64,000 nt of DNA from BOG-994 sp049514215. GTDB lineage: Bacteria > Pseudomonadota > Gammaproteobacteria > Burkholderiales > Burkholderiaceae_D. The stretch lies in contig JBEKVI010000011.1 in the NCBI GenBank assembly GCA_049514215.1, positions 26,859-90,858 of the forward strand, given 5' to 3'. Below, piece after piece: positions 53,337 to 61,624 of the stretch. The position numbers and the translations under genes are program-made. Within the stretch, counting starts at the first letter, position 1. The number at the start of each line of letters is the position of its first letter. The notes beneath the pieces were generated by a model. It worked only from the letters and a program-made list of their open reading frames with translations. It was not told the origin of the DNA and did not search any database.

Positions 53337-54179
53337 ATGCGATTTGAAGGATCCGAGAATTATGTCGCCACCCAGGACCTGCGTCTAGCGGTCAATGCGG
53401 CGCTCACGCTGCAACGCCCTTTGCTGATCAAGGGCGAACCTGGCACTGGCAAAACCATGCTGGCCGAGGAAGTCGCGCGCGCCTTGGGCATGCCCTTGCT
53501 CCAATGGCACATCAAATCGACGACCAAGGCCCAGCAGGGGCTTTATGAATATGACGCCGTCTCGCGTCTAAGGGATTCGCAGCTCGGTGACGAGCGCGTC
53601 AAGGCCATCGAGAACTACATCGTGCACGGCGTGCTGTGGCAGGCGTTCCTCTCGGAGGTGCCGGTCGTTCTGCTGATCGACGAGGTCGACAAGGCCGATA
53701 TTGAATTTCCCAACGATCTTTTGCGCGAGCTCGATCGCATGGAGTTCTACGTCTATGAGACGCGTGAACTGGTCCGGGCCAAACACCGACCGCTGGTGAT
53801 CATTACCTCCAATAACGAGAAGGAATTGCCAGACGCCTTCTTAAGACGCTGTTTTTTCCACTACATCCGTTTTCCCGACAAGGAGACGATGAAGAAGATC
53901 GTGCATGTTCACTATCCAGGCCTGAAGAAGGACCTCCTCTCCCATGCCCTGGAGGCGTTTTTCCAGATGCGCGAAGTCCCCGGGCTCAAAAAGAAGCCTT
54001 CGACCTCCGAGCTTCTCGACTGGCTCAAGCTGCTCTTGGCCGAGGACATTCCTCCAGAAGCCCTGCATAGTCAGGACAACAAAGCCATCATTCCTCCGCT
54101 CCACGGCGCGCTGCTCAAAAATGAGCAGGATGTCCACCTCTTCGAGCGCCTGGTGTTCATGGCGCGCAATAATCGTTGA
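53337..54179 (+). CDS. MoxR family AAA+ ATPase
   Basis: 280 residues from the ATG at 53337. Walker A is GEPGTGKTML, Walker B VVLLIDEVDKAD, and sensor 1 lies in LVIITSNNEKELPDAFLRRC. MoxR ATPases act as chaperones for metal-centre assembly, usually with a VWA-domain partner encoded next to them. Here a GNAT gene separates the two. Confidence 0.92.
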   Translation: MRFEGSENYVATQDLRLAVNAALTLQRPLLIKGEPGTGKTMLAEEVARALGMPLLQWHIKSTTKAQQGLYEYDAVSRLRDSQLGDERVKAIENYIVHGVLWQAFLSEVPVVLLIDEVDKADIEFPNDLLRELDRMEFYVYETRELVRAKHRPLVIITSNNEKELPDAFLRRCFFHYIRFPDKETMKKIVHVHYPGLKKDLLSHALEAFFQMREVPGLKKKPSTSELLDWLKLLLAEDIPPEALHSQDNKAIIPPLHGALLKNEQDVHLFERLVFMARNNR

Positions 54180-54181
54180 TC

Positions 54182-54775
54182 ATGGCTCGCTTTATCGAAC
54201 CCGTAACGCTCTCAGGCAGCATCGCCCGCCTTGAGCCGCTTGACGAATCCCATGCGAACGATCTGGTCGCAGCCGCCCAGGACGGAGAACTCTGGAAGCT
54301 CTGGTACACCTCGGTTCCGAGCCCGGACTCGGTTGGCCGCTACGTCGCCGCAGCACTGGCCATGCGCGAGAACCTGCACGCCATGCCCTTCGTGGTGCGC
54401 GAAGTGTCCAGCGGCGAGCTGGTCGGCTGTACCCGCTTCTTCAACGTCGAGCCCGACCATCGGCGGCTTGAAATCGGCTACACCTGGTATGCACAGCGGG
54501 TACAAAGGACGCTGCTGAATACCGAATGCAAGCTGATGCTTCTAGGGCACGCCTTCGAGCGACTGAACTGCATCGCGGTCGAATTTAGGACCCACTGGAT
54601 GAATCACCGCTCCCGTGCGGCCATCGCGCGTCTGGGAGCCAAGCAGGACGGGGTGCTGCGCAGCCACCAGATCGCCCCCGATGGCTCGTTGCGGGATACG
54701 GTCGTCTTTTCGATCATCGCCTCCGAGTGGCCTGCGGTGCGGCAGCATCTGCTGTTCAAACTCGGCCGGACCTGA
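54182..54775 (+). CDS. GNAT family N-acetyltransferase (RimJ/RimL-like)
   Basis: 197 residues from the ATG 2 bases after the moxR stop. Family features are the LEPLDESHANDL start and the RRLEIGYTWYAQRVQRTLLN acetyl-CoA region, then FERLNCIAVEFRTHWMNHRSRAAIARLGAKQDG in outline. It may acetylate a protein N terminus or a small molecule. The stop codon overlaps the VWA start by one base, so the three genes form one coupled unit. Confidence 0.88.
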   Translation: MARFIEPVTLSGSIARLEPLDESHANDLVAAAQDGELWKLWYTSVPSPDSVGRYVAAALAMRENLHAMPFVVREVSSGELVGCTRFFNVEPDHRRLEIGYTWYAQRVQRTLLNTECKLMLLGHAFERLNCIAVEFRTHWMNHRSRAAIARLGAKQDGVLRSHQIAPDGSLRDTVVFSIIASEWPAVRQHLLFKLGRT

Positions 54776-55950
54776 TGCTGATCGACTTTTTCCTAACGCT
54801 CAAAGCGGCCAAGGTGCCGGTCTCCGTCAAGGAGTATCTCACCCTGCTAGAAGGCCTCTCCGAGCACGTGATCGAGCCCTCGATCGAGGAATTCTATTAT
54901 CTCGCACGCACCATCCTTGTGAAGGACGAACAGAACTTCGACAAGTTCGACAAGGCCTTCGGTTCCTACTTCAAGGGGATCGAGACGGTGTTTGACGCCC
55001 GGGCCGAGATCCCGGTCGAGTGGCTCCTGAAAAAGTTGGAGCGCGAGCTCTCGGCCGAGGAAAAAGCCCAGGTCGAAAAACTGGGGGGCTGGGATGCACT
55101 CATGCAAAGGCTCAACGAGCTGATCAAGGAACAAAAAGAGCGCCACGAAGGAGGCAATCGGTGGATTGGCACGGGCGGGACATCGCCCTTCGGAAACGGA
55201 GGGTTCAATCCCGAAGGCATCCGGATCGGTGGCCCGTCCGCGGGCAACCGGACGGCGGTCAAGGTCTGGGAGACGCGCGCTTATCGCGACTACGATGACA
55301 ACGTCGAGCTCGGAACACGCAACATCAAAATTGCGCTGCGTCGACTGCGGAAATTCGCTCGCGAAGGCGCGGAGCTTGAACTCGATCTGCCCGACACGAT
55401 CGAATCGACCGCTCGTAACGCCGGTTGGCTCGACGTGAAAATGGTCCCCGAGCGCAAGAACAACGTCAAGGTCTTGATGCTTCTTGACGTTGGCGGAACC
55501 ATGGACGATCACATCCAGCGGACCGAGGAACTGTTCTCGGCGGCCAAAGCCGAATTCAAGCACCTCGAGTTTTACTACTTCCACAACTGCGTCTACGACT
55601 TCCTGTGGAAGAACAATCGTCGCAGACACGCCGAACGCTTCGCGACCTGGGATCTCCTTCGCAAATACACGCCGGACTATAAATTGATTCTGGTGGGTGA
55701 CGCGACCATGAGTCCCTACGAAATCCTCCAGCCGGGCGGCAGCGTCGAGTACAACAATGAGGAAGCCGGCGCCATTTGGTTGCAGAGGCTAACGGAGACG
55801 TTTCCCAAATTTGTCTGGCTCAACCCGGAGCCTGAGCCGCTTTGGCAGTACCGGCAATCGATTAGCGTGATTCAGCAGGTGTTAAGACAGCACATGTACC
55901 CGATCACGATCGAAGGACTGGAGCGTGCCATGAGGACTCTGTCAAAATAG
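54775..55950 (+). CDS. VWA domain protein (CoxE-like), partner of MoxR
   Basis: 391 residues. The C-terminal half carries a von Willebrand A-like fold with a MIDAS-type segment LLDVGGTMDDH, in which the usual DxSxS reads DVGGT. The N-terminal half is helical and charged, with a Gly-rich stretch at about 135-160. Such proteins work with MoxR ATPases on metalloenzyme assembly; the target here is unknown. Confidence 0.88.
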   Translation: MLIDFFLTLKAAKVPVSVKEYLTLLEGLSEHVIEPSIEEFYYLARTILVKDEQNFDKFDKAFGSYFKGIETVFDARAEIPVEWLLKKLERELSAEEKAQVEKLGGWDALMQRLNELIKEQKERHEGGNRWIGTGGTSPFGNGGFNPEGIRIGGPSAGNRTAVKVWETRAYRDYDDNVELGTRNIKIALRRLRKFAREGAELELDLPDTIESTARNAGWLDVKMVPERKNNVKVLMLLDVGGTMDDHIQRTEELFSAAKAEFKHLEFYYFHNCVYDFLWKNNRRRHAERFATWDLLRKYTPDYKLILVGDATMSPYEILQPGGSVEYNNEEAGAIWLQRLTETFPKFVWLNPEPEPLWQYRQSISVIQQVLRQHMYPITIEGLERAMRTLSK

Positions 55951-56038
55951 CGGTACGCAAAAAGCCGATCGGCGCCCGGAAACCAAGGTGAATGGGCGTC
56001 CCTCGGCGGCGCCAGGCGAAACCTTCCAGGAGGCCACT

Positions 56039-56794
56039 ATGGAAACCCACCTGCCCCAATCGGACGCGGCAGGAGTCTCGTCTTCAGCATCGGCCCGATC
56101 ACGGCCGCATCCTCTCGTCATCGCAGCGACTTTGGCAATCATCGTGTTTAGCGGTGCGGGAATCGCTGCCTTTCTGTATGAACGTACGAGCGCGACTCCC
56201 GCATCCCCGTCCCCGGCAACTATAAGCGCACCGAGTCTCGCACAGGCCCCCGTCGCCGCTCCCCTTTCGACTCCTTCGACATCTGCGGCGAACGGCGGAA
56301 GTACGACCCCCTCGAATACCCAGGCAGCAGCGGACGCGTCGGCGGCGCCCCAGGGGACTTTGCTCTCGGACGGCTCGATTCTCGCTCCAATCGAGGATAG
56401 CGAACCGACCGCGACGACGCCTCCGCCCCCGCCTTCGGCAATGGCCGTGCCGCCCTGCCCGCAATGCGCGACGGTGGTTGCCCTGCATGAAGTCAAGGTC
56501 GAAGGCGAAGGGACTGGGCTTGGCGCCGTCGGGGGCGGAGTTGCCGGCGGCGTTGTGGGCAACGCGCTCGGTTCAGGACGAGGCCGCGACGTGATGACGG
56601 TCTTGGGTGCGATCGGTGGGGCCTTCGCTGGCAACGCAATCGAGAAAAATGCGCGCTCCAAAATCGACTACGAAATCGTCGTGCGCTTCGAAAACGGGCA
56701 CACGCGGCGATTCAAGCGCCCTCAGCCATGGCCCTATAGCGTGGGCGAGCCGGTGCGCGTGGTCAAAGGCGAACTCCTACCGGTCCATGGCTAG
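56039..56794 (+). CDS. Glycine-zipper protein with N-terminal membrane anchor
   Basis: 251 residues from the ATG at 56039, preceded by GGAGG. One membrane segment lies at about residues 26-48, then a long Ala/Ser/Pro-rich linker, then a glycine-zipper 2TM domain (LGAVGGGVAGGVVGNALGSG, LGAIGGAFAGNAIE), ending in a small beta domain (YEIVVRFENGHTRRF). The domain order is like outer-membrane SlyB-type proteins, but it has an inner-membrane helix in place of a lipobox. Function unknown. Confidence 0.82.
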   Translation: METHLPQSDAAGVSSSASARSRPHPLVIAATLAIIVFSGAGIAAFLYERTSATPASPSPATISAPSLAQAPVAAPLSTPSTSAANGGSTTPSNTQAAADASAAPQGTLLSDGSILAPIEDSEPTATTPPPPPSAMAVPPCPQCATVVALHEVKVEGEGTGLGAVGGGVAGGVVGNALGSGRGRDVMTVLGAIGGAFAGNAIEKNARSKIDYEIVVRFENGHTRRFKRPQPWPYSVGEPVRVVKGELLPVHG

Positions 56795-56796
56795 AC

Positions 56797-58605
56797 TCAG
56801 ATCTGTTCGAACCGGGGCGCTGACCTGAGCACCTCTTCGACAGTGGTGACCCCGGCTGCGACCTTCATGGCTCCGGACAGACGCAGCGAGTGCATGCCCT
56901 CCCGGATGGCCTGATTGCGAATCGGATCAATGCTGGGCTCAGAGCTCACGAGCTTCTTGAGCTCCAGCGACATCTCAAGAAGTTCGTAAATGCCGGTACG
57001 GCCGCGATACCCCGTCATGCGGCACTCCAGACAGCCGACCGGATTGTAGACCTGCACCGGCGTGGCCGTCTTCCAGGGCGAGATGAGTTCCGACCAGATG
57101 GCGGGATCAACGGTGCCGCCGCTGACCTTGCAATGGGGACAGAGAATGCGAACGAGCCGTTGAGCCAGAATTCCAAGCACCGTGGCATTAAGGAGGTAGG
57201 CCGGAACGCCCAACTCCAAAAGCCGCGTGACAGCCGAGGGCGCGTCATTGGTGTGCACGGTGGAGAACACCAGGTGACCCGTGAGCGCGGCCTGGACGGC
57301 CATGTCGGCCGTTTCGGAATCCCGGATTTCCCCAACCATAATGATGTCGGGATCCTGACGCATGAGGGCCCGCACTCCATCGGCAAATCCGAGATCGATA
57401 CCGGCTTGCACCTGCATCTGGTTGAAGGCGCCCTCCACCATTTCGATCGGGTCCTCGATCGTGCAGACGTTGACTTCTTCGGTCGCGAGCGTCTTTAGGG
57501 TCGAATACAGGGTCGTGGTCTTGCCCGAACCCGTCGGACCCGTGACCAGGATGATGCCGTTGGGACGCGAGGCGAGACTGTTCCACCGGCGGCTGTCCTC
57601 ATCGGAAAAACCGAGTTCCGCGAAATCCTTCACGACCACATCCGGATCGAAGATGCGCATGACCAATTTCTCGCCAAACGCGGTCGGTAAAGTCGAAAGC
57701 CGCAATTCCACTTCGGTCGCATCGAAGGTGCGCGTCTTGATGCGGCCATCCTGGGGCCGCCGCTTCTCGACGACGTCCATTCTGCCCAGAAGCTTGATCC
57801 GGCTTACCATCGCCGAGAGCACTCCGATGGGAACCTGATAGACCTGATGCAAAAGCCCATCGATGCGAAAGCGGACCACTCCCTGATCACGGCGTGGTTC
57901 AAGATGGATGTCGGATGCGCGCTGGTCGAAGGCAAACTGCCAGAGCCAGTCGACAATCTGCACGATATGGGCATCGTTGGAGTCGTACTGACGGCCGGCC
58001 GCCCTGACGTTGCCCAATTCGACTAGTTGCTCGAAACTATTCTGAGCGGCCGCTCCGCCCTTGGCGACGGCGCCTTTGACCGAACGCGCGAGGCTAAAGA
58101 ACTCGGCGATAAAGCGCGTGATGTCGTGCGGATTGGCCACCACCCGCTTGATTTTTGCGCGCAGGATGCGCTCCATCTCCGGCACCCACTCCATCAGGAA
58201 CGGCTCGGCGGTCGCGATGGTCACTTCGTTGGGCCGAATCTCCAGGGGGAGGATGCGAAACCGGTTGGCGTAGGTGGAAGACATGAGATCGCCAATGCGG
58301 GCGAAGTCGATCTTCAGGGGATCGATACGAACAAAGGGCAGATCGGCCTTCGAAGCCATGAGTTCGGAGAGCGCATCGAGCAACAGGGTACGATGCGGGG
58401 CCCGCTGCGACTTGAGCTTGAGTTCGCCGATCGTGATGAGCGGATGCTGCCCTGACGGGGCATGTCCGGCCGCAGCATAGATGGCACGAATCTGATCCTC
58501 GATCACCATCCCCTCGTCCGTCAGCCATTTGACGACAAGGGGGATGCCAACGCGCTGATCCGAAGGGACTTGCGCTGAGGGGGGTGGCGTGACGACAGCA
58601 CTCAT
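56797..58605 (-). CDS. Type II secretion/type IV pilus ATPase (GspE/PilB-like)
   Basis: 602 residues from the ATG at 58605. The N-terminal GspE-N domain covers about the first 150 residues. The ATPase domain has Walker A GPTGSGKTTTLYS, the Asp box FDQRASDIHLEPR, the Walker B region PDIIMVGEIRDSETAD, a His box in VFSTVHTNDAPS, and a zinc-binding pair of CxxC motifs (CPHC and CLEC). No gspF/pilC, prepilin peptidase or pilin gene lies nearby, so it is an orphan here; it may serve a system encoded elsewhere. Confidence 0.9.
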   Translation of the reverse strand: MSAVVTPPPSAQVPSDQRVGIPLVVKWLTDEGMVIEDQIRAIYAAAGHAPSGQHPLITIGELKLKSQRAPHRTLLLDALSELMASKADLPFVRIDPLKIDFARIGDLMSSTYANRFRILPLEIRPNEVTIATAEPFLMEWVPEMERILRAKIKRVVANPHDITRFIAEFFSLARSVKGAVAKGGAAAQNSFEQLVELGNVRAAGRQYDSNDAHIVQIVDWLWQFAFDQRASDIHLEPRRDQGVVRFRIDGLLHQVYQVPIGVLSAMVSRIKLLGRMDVVEKRRPQDGRIKTRTFDATEVELRLSTLPTAFGEKLVMRIFDPDVVVKDFAELGFSDEDSRRWNSLASRPNGIILVTGPTGSGKTTTLYSTLKTLATEEVNVCTIEDPIEMVEGAFNQMQVQAGIDLGFADGVRALMRQDPDIIMVGEIRDSETADMAVQAALTGHLVFSTVHTNDAPSAVTRLLELGVPAYLLNATVLGILAQRLVRILCPHCKVSGGTVDPAIWSELISPWKTATPVQVYNPVGCLECRMTGYRGRTGIYELLEMSLELKKLVSSEPSIDPIRNQAIREGMHSLRLSGAMKVAAGVTTVEEVLRSAPRFEQI

Positions 58606-58674
58606 AAATTCTCTCTTGCCGCGCACAAGCCGGCTCGGATCGATTATATGCAATGCGGGCCGGCGATGCGCCGT

Positions 58675-59484
58675 CTAGACGCGAAAACGCCCTCCTTGTG
58701 TGTGGCGCAAACCGCATTCGCGCAGCCCGTGAACCCAGGAACGTGCGGGCAGACCATACCTTGCCCCAATTTCATCGGCGCGTTGATACAAATCAGCGAA
58801 GGAGACGTCCAAAGGGGGGCCCTCAAATGCAATGGCCACACGATTGCCCTGGTGAACCTCGGGCAAGATCACGACGCGTCCATCGAAAGCGGCCTGTAAC
58901 GTTTTTTGATTTTTCGCAAAACTAGGATGCTCGCCGAACAGGTTCACCGTGACGGTGCCCGGCGCCCGCAGGCACATACGGCACCCCCGGTAGAACTCTT
59001 CGGAGTCGAGCACCGGTCCGCGCGCGGCCGCATCGTACAGATCAATCTGGAGCACGTCGATGGCGCCGTGGTTGACCGGATCCATCACAAAATCCTGTGC
59101 GTCGCCCTGCAAGACCGTCAGACGCGCATTGTCTTCTGGCAGACGAAACATGGTGCGTGCGGCGGTCACGACATCCGGGTTCAATTCGACGGCGACCACT
59201 TCGGCCTCGGGCAAATTGCGAAAACAAAACTTCGTGAGCGCGCCGGCTCCCAATCCCAATTGGACGGCCCGCCTCGGATCCGGGGCGAACAACAACCCCA
59301 TCATCATCTGTTGCGCATATTCCAACTCGATGACATCGGGCGCACTAAGTCGCATCGCCCCCTGGATCCACTCGGTACCAAAATGCAGATAGCGAATACC
59401 GCTTTCCTCGGAAAAGGTGACCGGTGCAAAGACGATGCGCCTGCGTCGTGCCGGCGAACTACCCTTGCGCTTCAGGAAGCGCAT
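58675..59484 (-). CDS. Spermidine synthase-like protein
   Basis: 269 residues from the ATG at 59484; a TTG 11 codons earlier is in frame. The methyltransferase-like fold is seen in AVQLGLGAGALTKFCFRNLPE and VVAVELNPDVVTAAR, then QGDAQDFV and VLQIDLYDAAARGPVLDSEEFYRGC in outline. The N-terminal tetramerisation domain of true spermidine synthase is very short. The polyamine substrate is not assured, so it is a SpeE-like protein of unknown activity. Confidence 0.8.
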   Translation of the reverse strand: MRFLKRKGSSPARRRRIVFAPVTFSEESGIRYLHFGTEWIQGAMRLSAPDVIELEYAQQMMMGLLFAPDPRRAVQLGLGAGALTKFCFRNLPEAEVVAVELNPDVVTAARTMFRLPEDNARLTVLQGDAQDFVMDPVNHGAIDVLQIDLYDAAARGPVLDSEEFYRGCRMCLRAPGTVTVNLFGEHPSFAKNQKTLQAAFDGRVVILPEVHQGNRVAIAFEGPPLDVSFADLYQRADEIGARYGLPARSWVHGLRECGLRHTQGGRFRV

Positions 59485-59634
59485 GGCCGGTGCAGCTTCG
59501 GTCCCATCCCAAGGCAAGCTGCGCCAGCAAGCACTCGGGCGGCCGCGGCCGACCAGGTTGCCCTAAGCGGTGGCTCGCTCGCCAGCGCGAGCCTCCTGAA
59601 GATCCCGTCGCGATAGCAGAGTCGTGCGCCGTCC

Positions 59635-61530
59635 CTAGCGCGCGACATCGGTGAGCAGACTGTTTAGCCGTTTGACGAAGCCGGCCGGATCCTCGAGCCG
59701 CCCCCCTTCAGCCAACGTCGCCTGATCGAGCAACACCCGGGTCCAGTCCGCGAAATGCGTCTCCTCACCCTGCAGGCGCTTGACCAGGGCATGCTCTGGA
59801 TTGATTTCCAGTATGGGCTTGGCGTCCGGTGCCTTCTGGCCTGCCGCCTTCAGCATGCGGGCCAGATTCGCGCTGATGTCGCCGTCTTCGGCCACGATAC
59901 ACGCGGGCGAGTCGGTCAGGCGAAAAGTGACGCGGACTTCCTTGACCGAGTCGCCCAGGGCTTCCTTCATGCGTCGCGTCAAATCGCCAAACGACTGAGC
60001 CTGCTCCTCGTGCGCCTTCTTCTCCGCTTCATCTTCCAAGGCGCCCAAGTCCAGGCCGCCCTTGGCGACGCTTTGGAGTTCCTTGCCCTCGAACTCACTC
60101 AGAAAGCTCAGCATCCACTCGTCGACCCGATCCGATAGGAGCAGGACCTCGACGCCTTTCTTGCGGAAAATCTCGAGATGAGGGCTATTTTTTGCCGACG
60201 CAAACGACTCGGCCGTCACATAGTAGATCTTGGTCTGACCTTCCTTCATGCGAGCGACATAGTCCGCAAGCCCGACCGCCTGCGTCTCCTCGTCGCTGGT
60301 GGTCGTCGCAAAACGCAACAACTTCGCGATTCTTTCGCGATTGGAGTGATCTTCGCCGATGCCTTCCTTGAGCACCTGGCCGAACTCCTTCCAGAAATCC
60401 GCATAGCGCGTTTTGTCGTTTTCCGCGAGATCTTCGAGAAGACCGAGAATCTTCTTGGTCGAGCCTTCCCGGATCGATTTGACGTCGCGGCTTTCCTGCA
60501 ACAACTCGCGCGAGACGTTCAGGGGCAGATCATTCGAATCGATCACCCCCCGAACGAACCTCAAGTAGATGGGAAGCAGCTGCTCGGCATCGTCCATGAT
60601 GAATACGCGCCGGACATAGAGCTTGATCCCCGCACGCCGATCGCGGTCCCAAAGGTCGAATGGCGCATGCGCGGGCAGATAGAGCAGCTGGGTGTACTCG
60701 GATCGGCCCTCGACACGGCTATGGGTCCAAGCGAGGGGCTCCTGATAGTCATGCGATACATGTTTGTAGAATTCCCGGTACTGCTCGTCGGTGATCTCCG
60801 ACTTTGGCCGGGTCCACAGAGCGCTCGCCTGATTGACCGTCTCCAATTCATCCTTACGGACTTGCTCCTTCTTATCAGCGTCCCATTCTTCCTTGTACAT
60901 CTTGATGGGTAGCGAAATGTGATCGGAATATTTCTGCAGGATTGATTTCAGGCGCCACTGCGACAGGAGATCATCTTCAGCCTCACGCAAGTGCAGGACC
61001 ACCTCGGTCCCACGTTGCGGCTTGTCGATCGTCTCGACTGTGAACTCACCCGAACCATCGCTCGTCCATTCCACGCCCTCGCTTGCGGCGAGCCCCGCGC
61101 GACGCGAGCGTACCGTCACGGTGTCGGCCACGATGAACGCCGAATAGAACCCCACGCCGAACTGGCCGATGAGGGCTGCGTCCTTCTGCTGATCTCCGGA
61201 AAGACGCGAGAAGAATTCGCGCGTTCCCGACTTGGCGATCGTTCCCAGGTGATCGATCGCTTCCTGGCGCGACAGTCCGATTCCATTGTCGATAATCGAG
61301 ACGGTTCGTGCCGACTTGTCGAAGTCGACGATGATCTTCAGATCCGTATCTTCCTCGAGCAGTCCGGGTGTCGCGATGGCTTCAAAGCGCAGCCGGTCAG
61401 CCGCATCGGATGCGTTCGATACCAGCTCACGCAGGAAAATCTCCTTGTTGCTGTACAAGGAATGGATCATCAGGTGAAGCAGTTGCTTGACCTCCGCCTG
61501 AAATCCCAATGTCTCTTTCGGTGCGCCCAT
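59635..61530 (-). CDS. htpG: Molecular chaperone HtpG (Hsp90)
   Basis: 631 residues from the ATG at 61530 (GAGGA 5 bases upstream). The GHKL ATPase domain begins with LGFQAEVKQLLHLMIHSLYSN and has ELVSNASDA, DNGIGLS and GQFGVGFYSAF. The middle and C-terminal dimerisation domains follow. The C terminus lacks the MEEVD of eukaryotic Hsp90, as expected. A sigma-32-like promoter lies just upstream. Confidence 0.97.
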   Translation of the reverse strand: MGAPKETLGFQAEVKQLLHLMIHSLYSNKEIFLRELVSNASDAADRLRFEAIATPGLLEEDTDLKIIVDFDKSARTVSIIDNGIGLSRQEAIDHLGTIAKSGTREFFSRLSGDQQKDAALIGQFGVGFYSAFIVADTVTVRSRRAGLAASEGVEWTSDGSGEFTVETIDKPQRGTEVVLHLREAEDDLLSQWRLKSILQKYSDHISLPIKMYKEEWDADKKEQVRKDELETVNQASALWTRPKSEITDEQYREFYKHVSHDYQEPLAWTHSRVEGRSEYTQLLYLPAHAPFDLWDRDRRAGIKLYVRRVFIMDDAEQLLPIYLRFVRGVIDSNDLPLNVSRELLQESRDVKSIREGSTKKILGLLEDLAENDKTRYADFWKEFGQVLKEGIGEDHSNRERIAKLLRFATTTSDEETQAVGLADYVARMKEGQTKIYYVTAESFASAKNSPHLEIFRKKGVEVLLLSDRVDEWMLSFLSEFEGKELQSVAKGGLDLGALEDEAEKKAHEEQAQSFGDLTRRMKEALGDSVKEVRVTFRLTDSPACIVAEDGDISANLARMLKAAGQKAPDAKPILEINPEHALVKRLQGEETHFADWTRVLLDQATLAEGGRLEDPAGFVKRLNSLLTDVAR

Positions 61531-61596
61531 GGACTTCCTCAAAATTGGTTATAACCGCTCCTGCGCCCGCTGCCGCGGGGCAGGCCCACCTCTGTA

Positions 61597-61624
61597 AATT
61601 GCGGCGCTTCGCCGCGATTTCAAG
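61597..61624 (-). promoter_or_regulatory. Sigma-32-like heat-shock promoter for htpG, overlapping a hairpin
   Basis: On the minus strand CTTGAA (61619-61624) is followed after 14 bases by CCGCAATT (61597-61604), close to the heat-shock consensus CTTGAA/CCCCATNT. The spacer holds GCGGCG-AAG-CGCCGC, a perfect 6-bp hairpin that may also end the mocR transcript. Confidence 0.5.
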
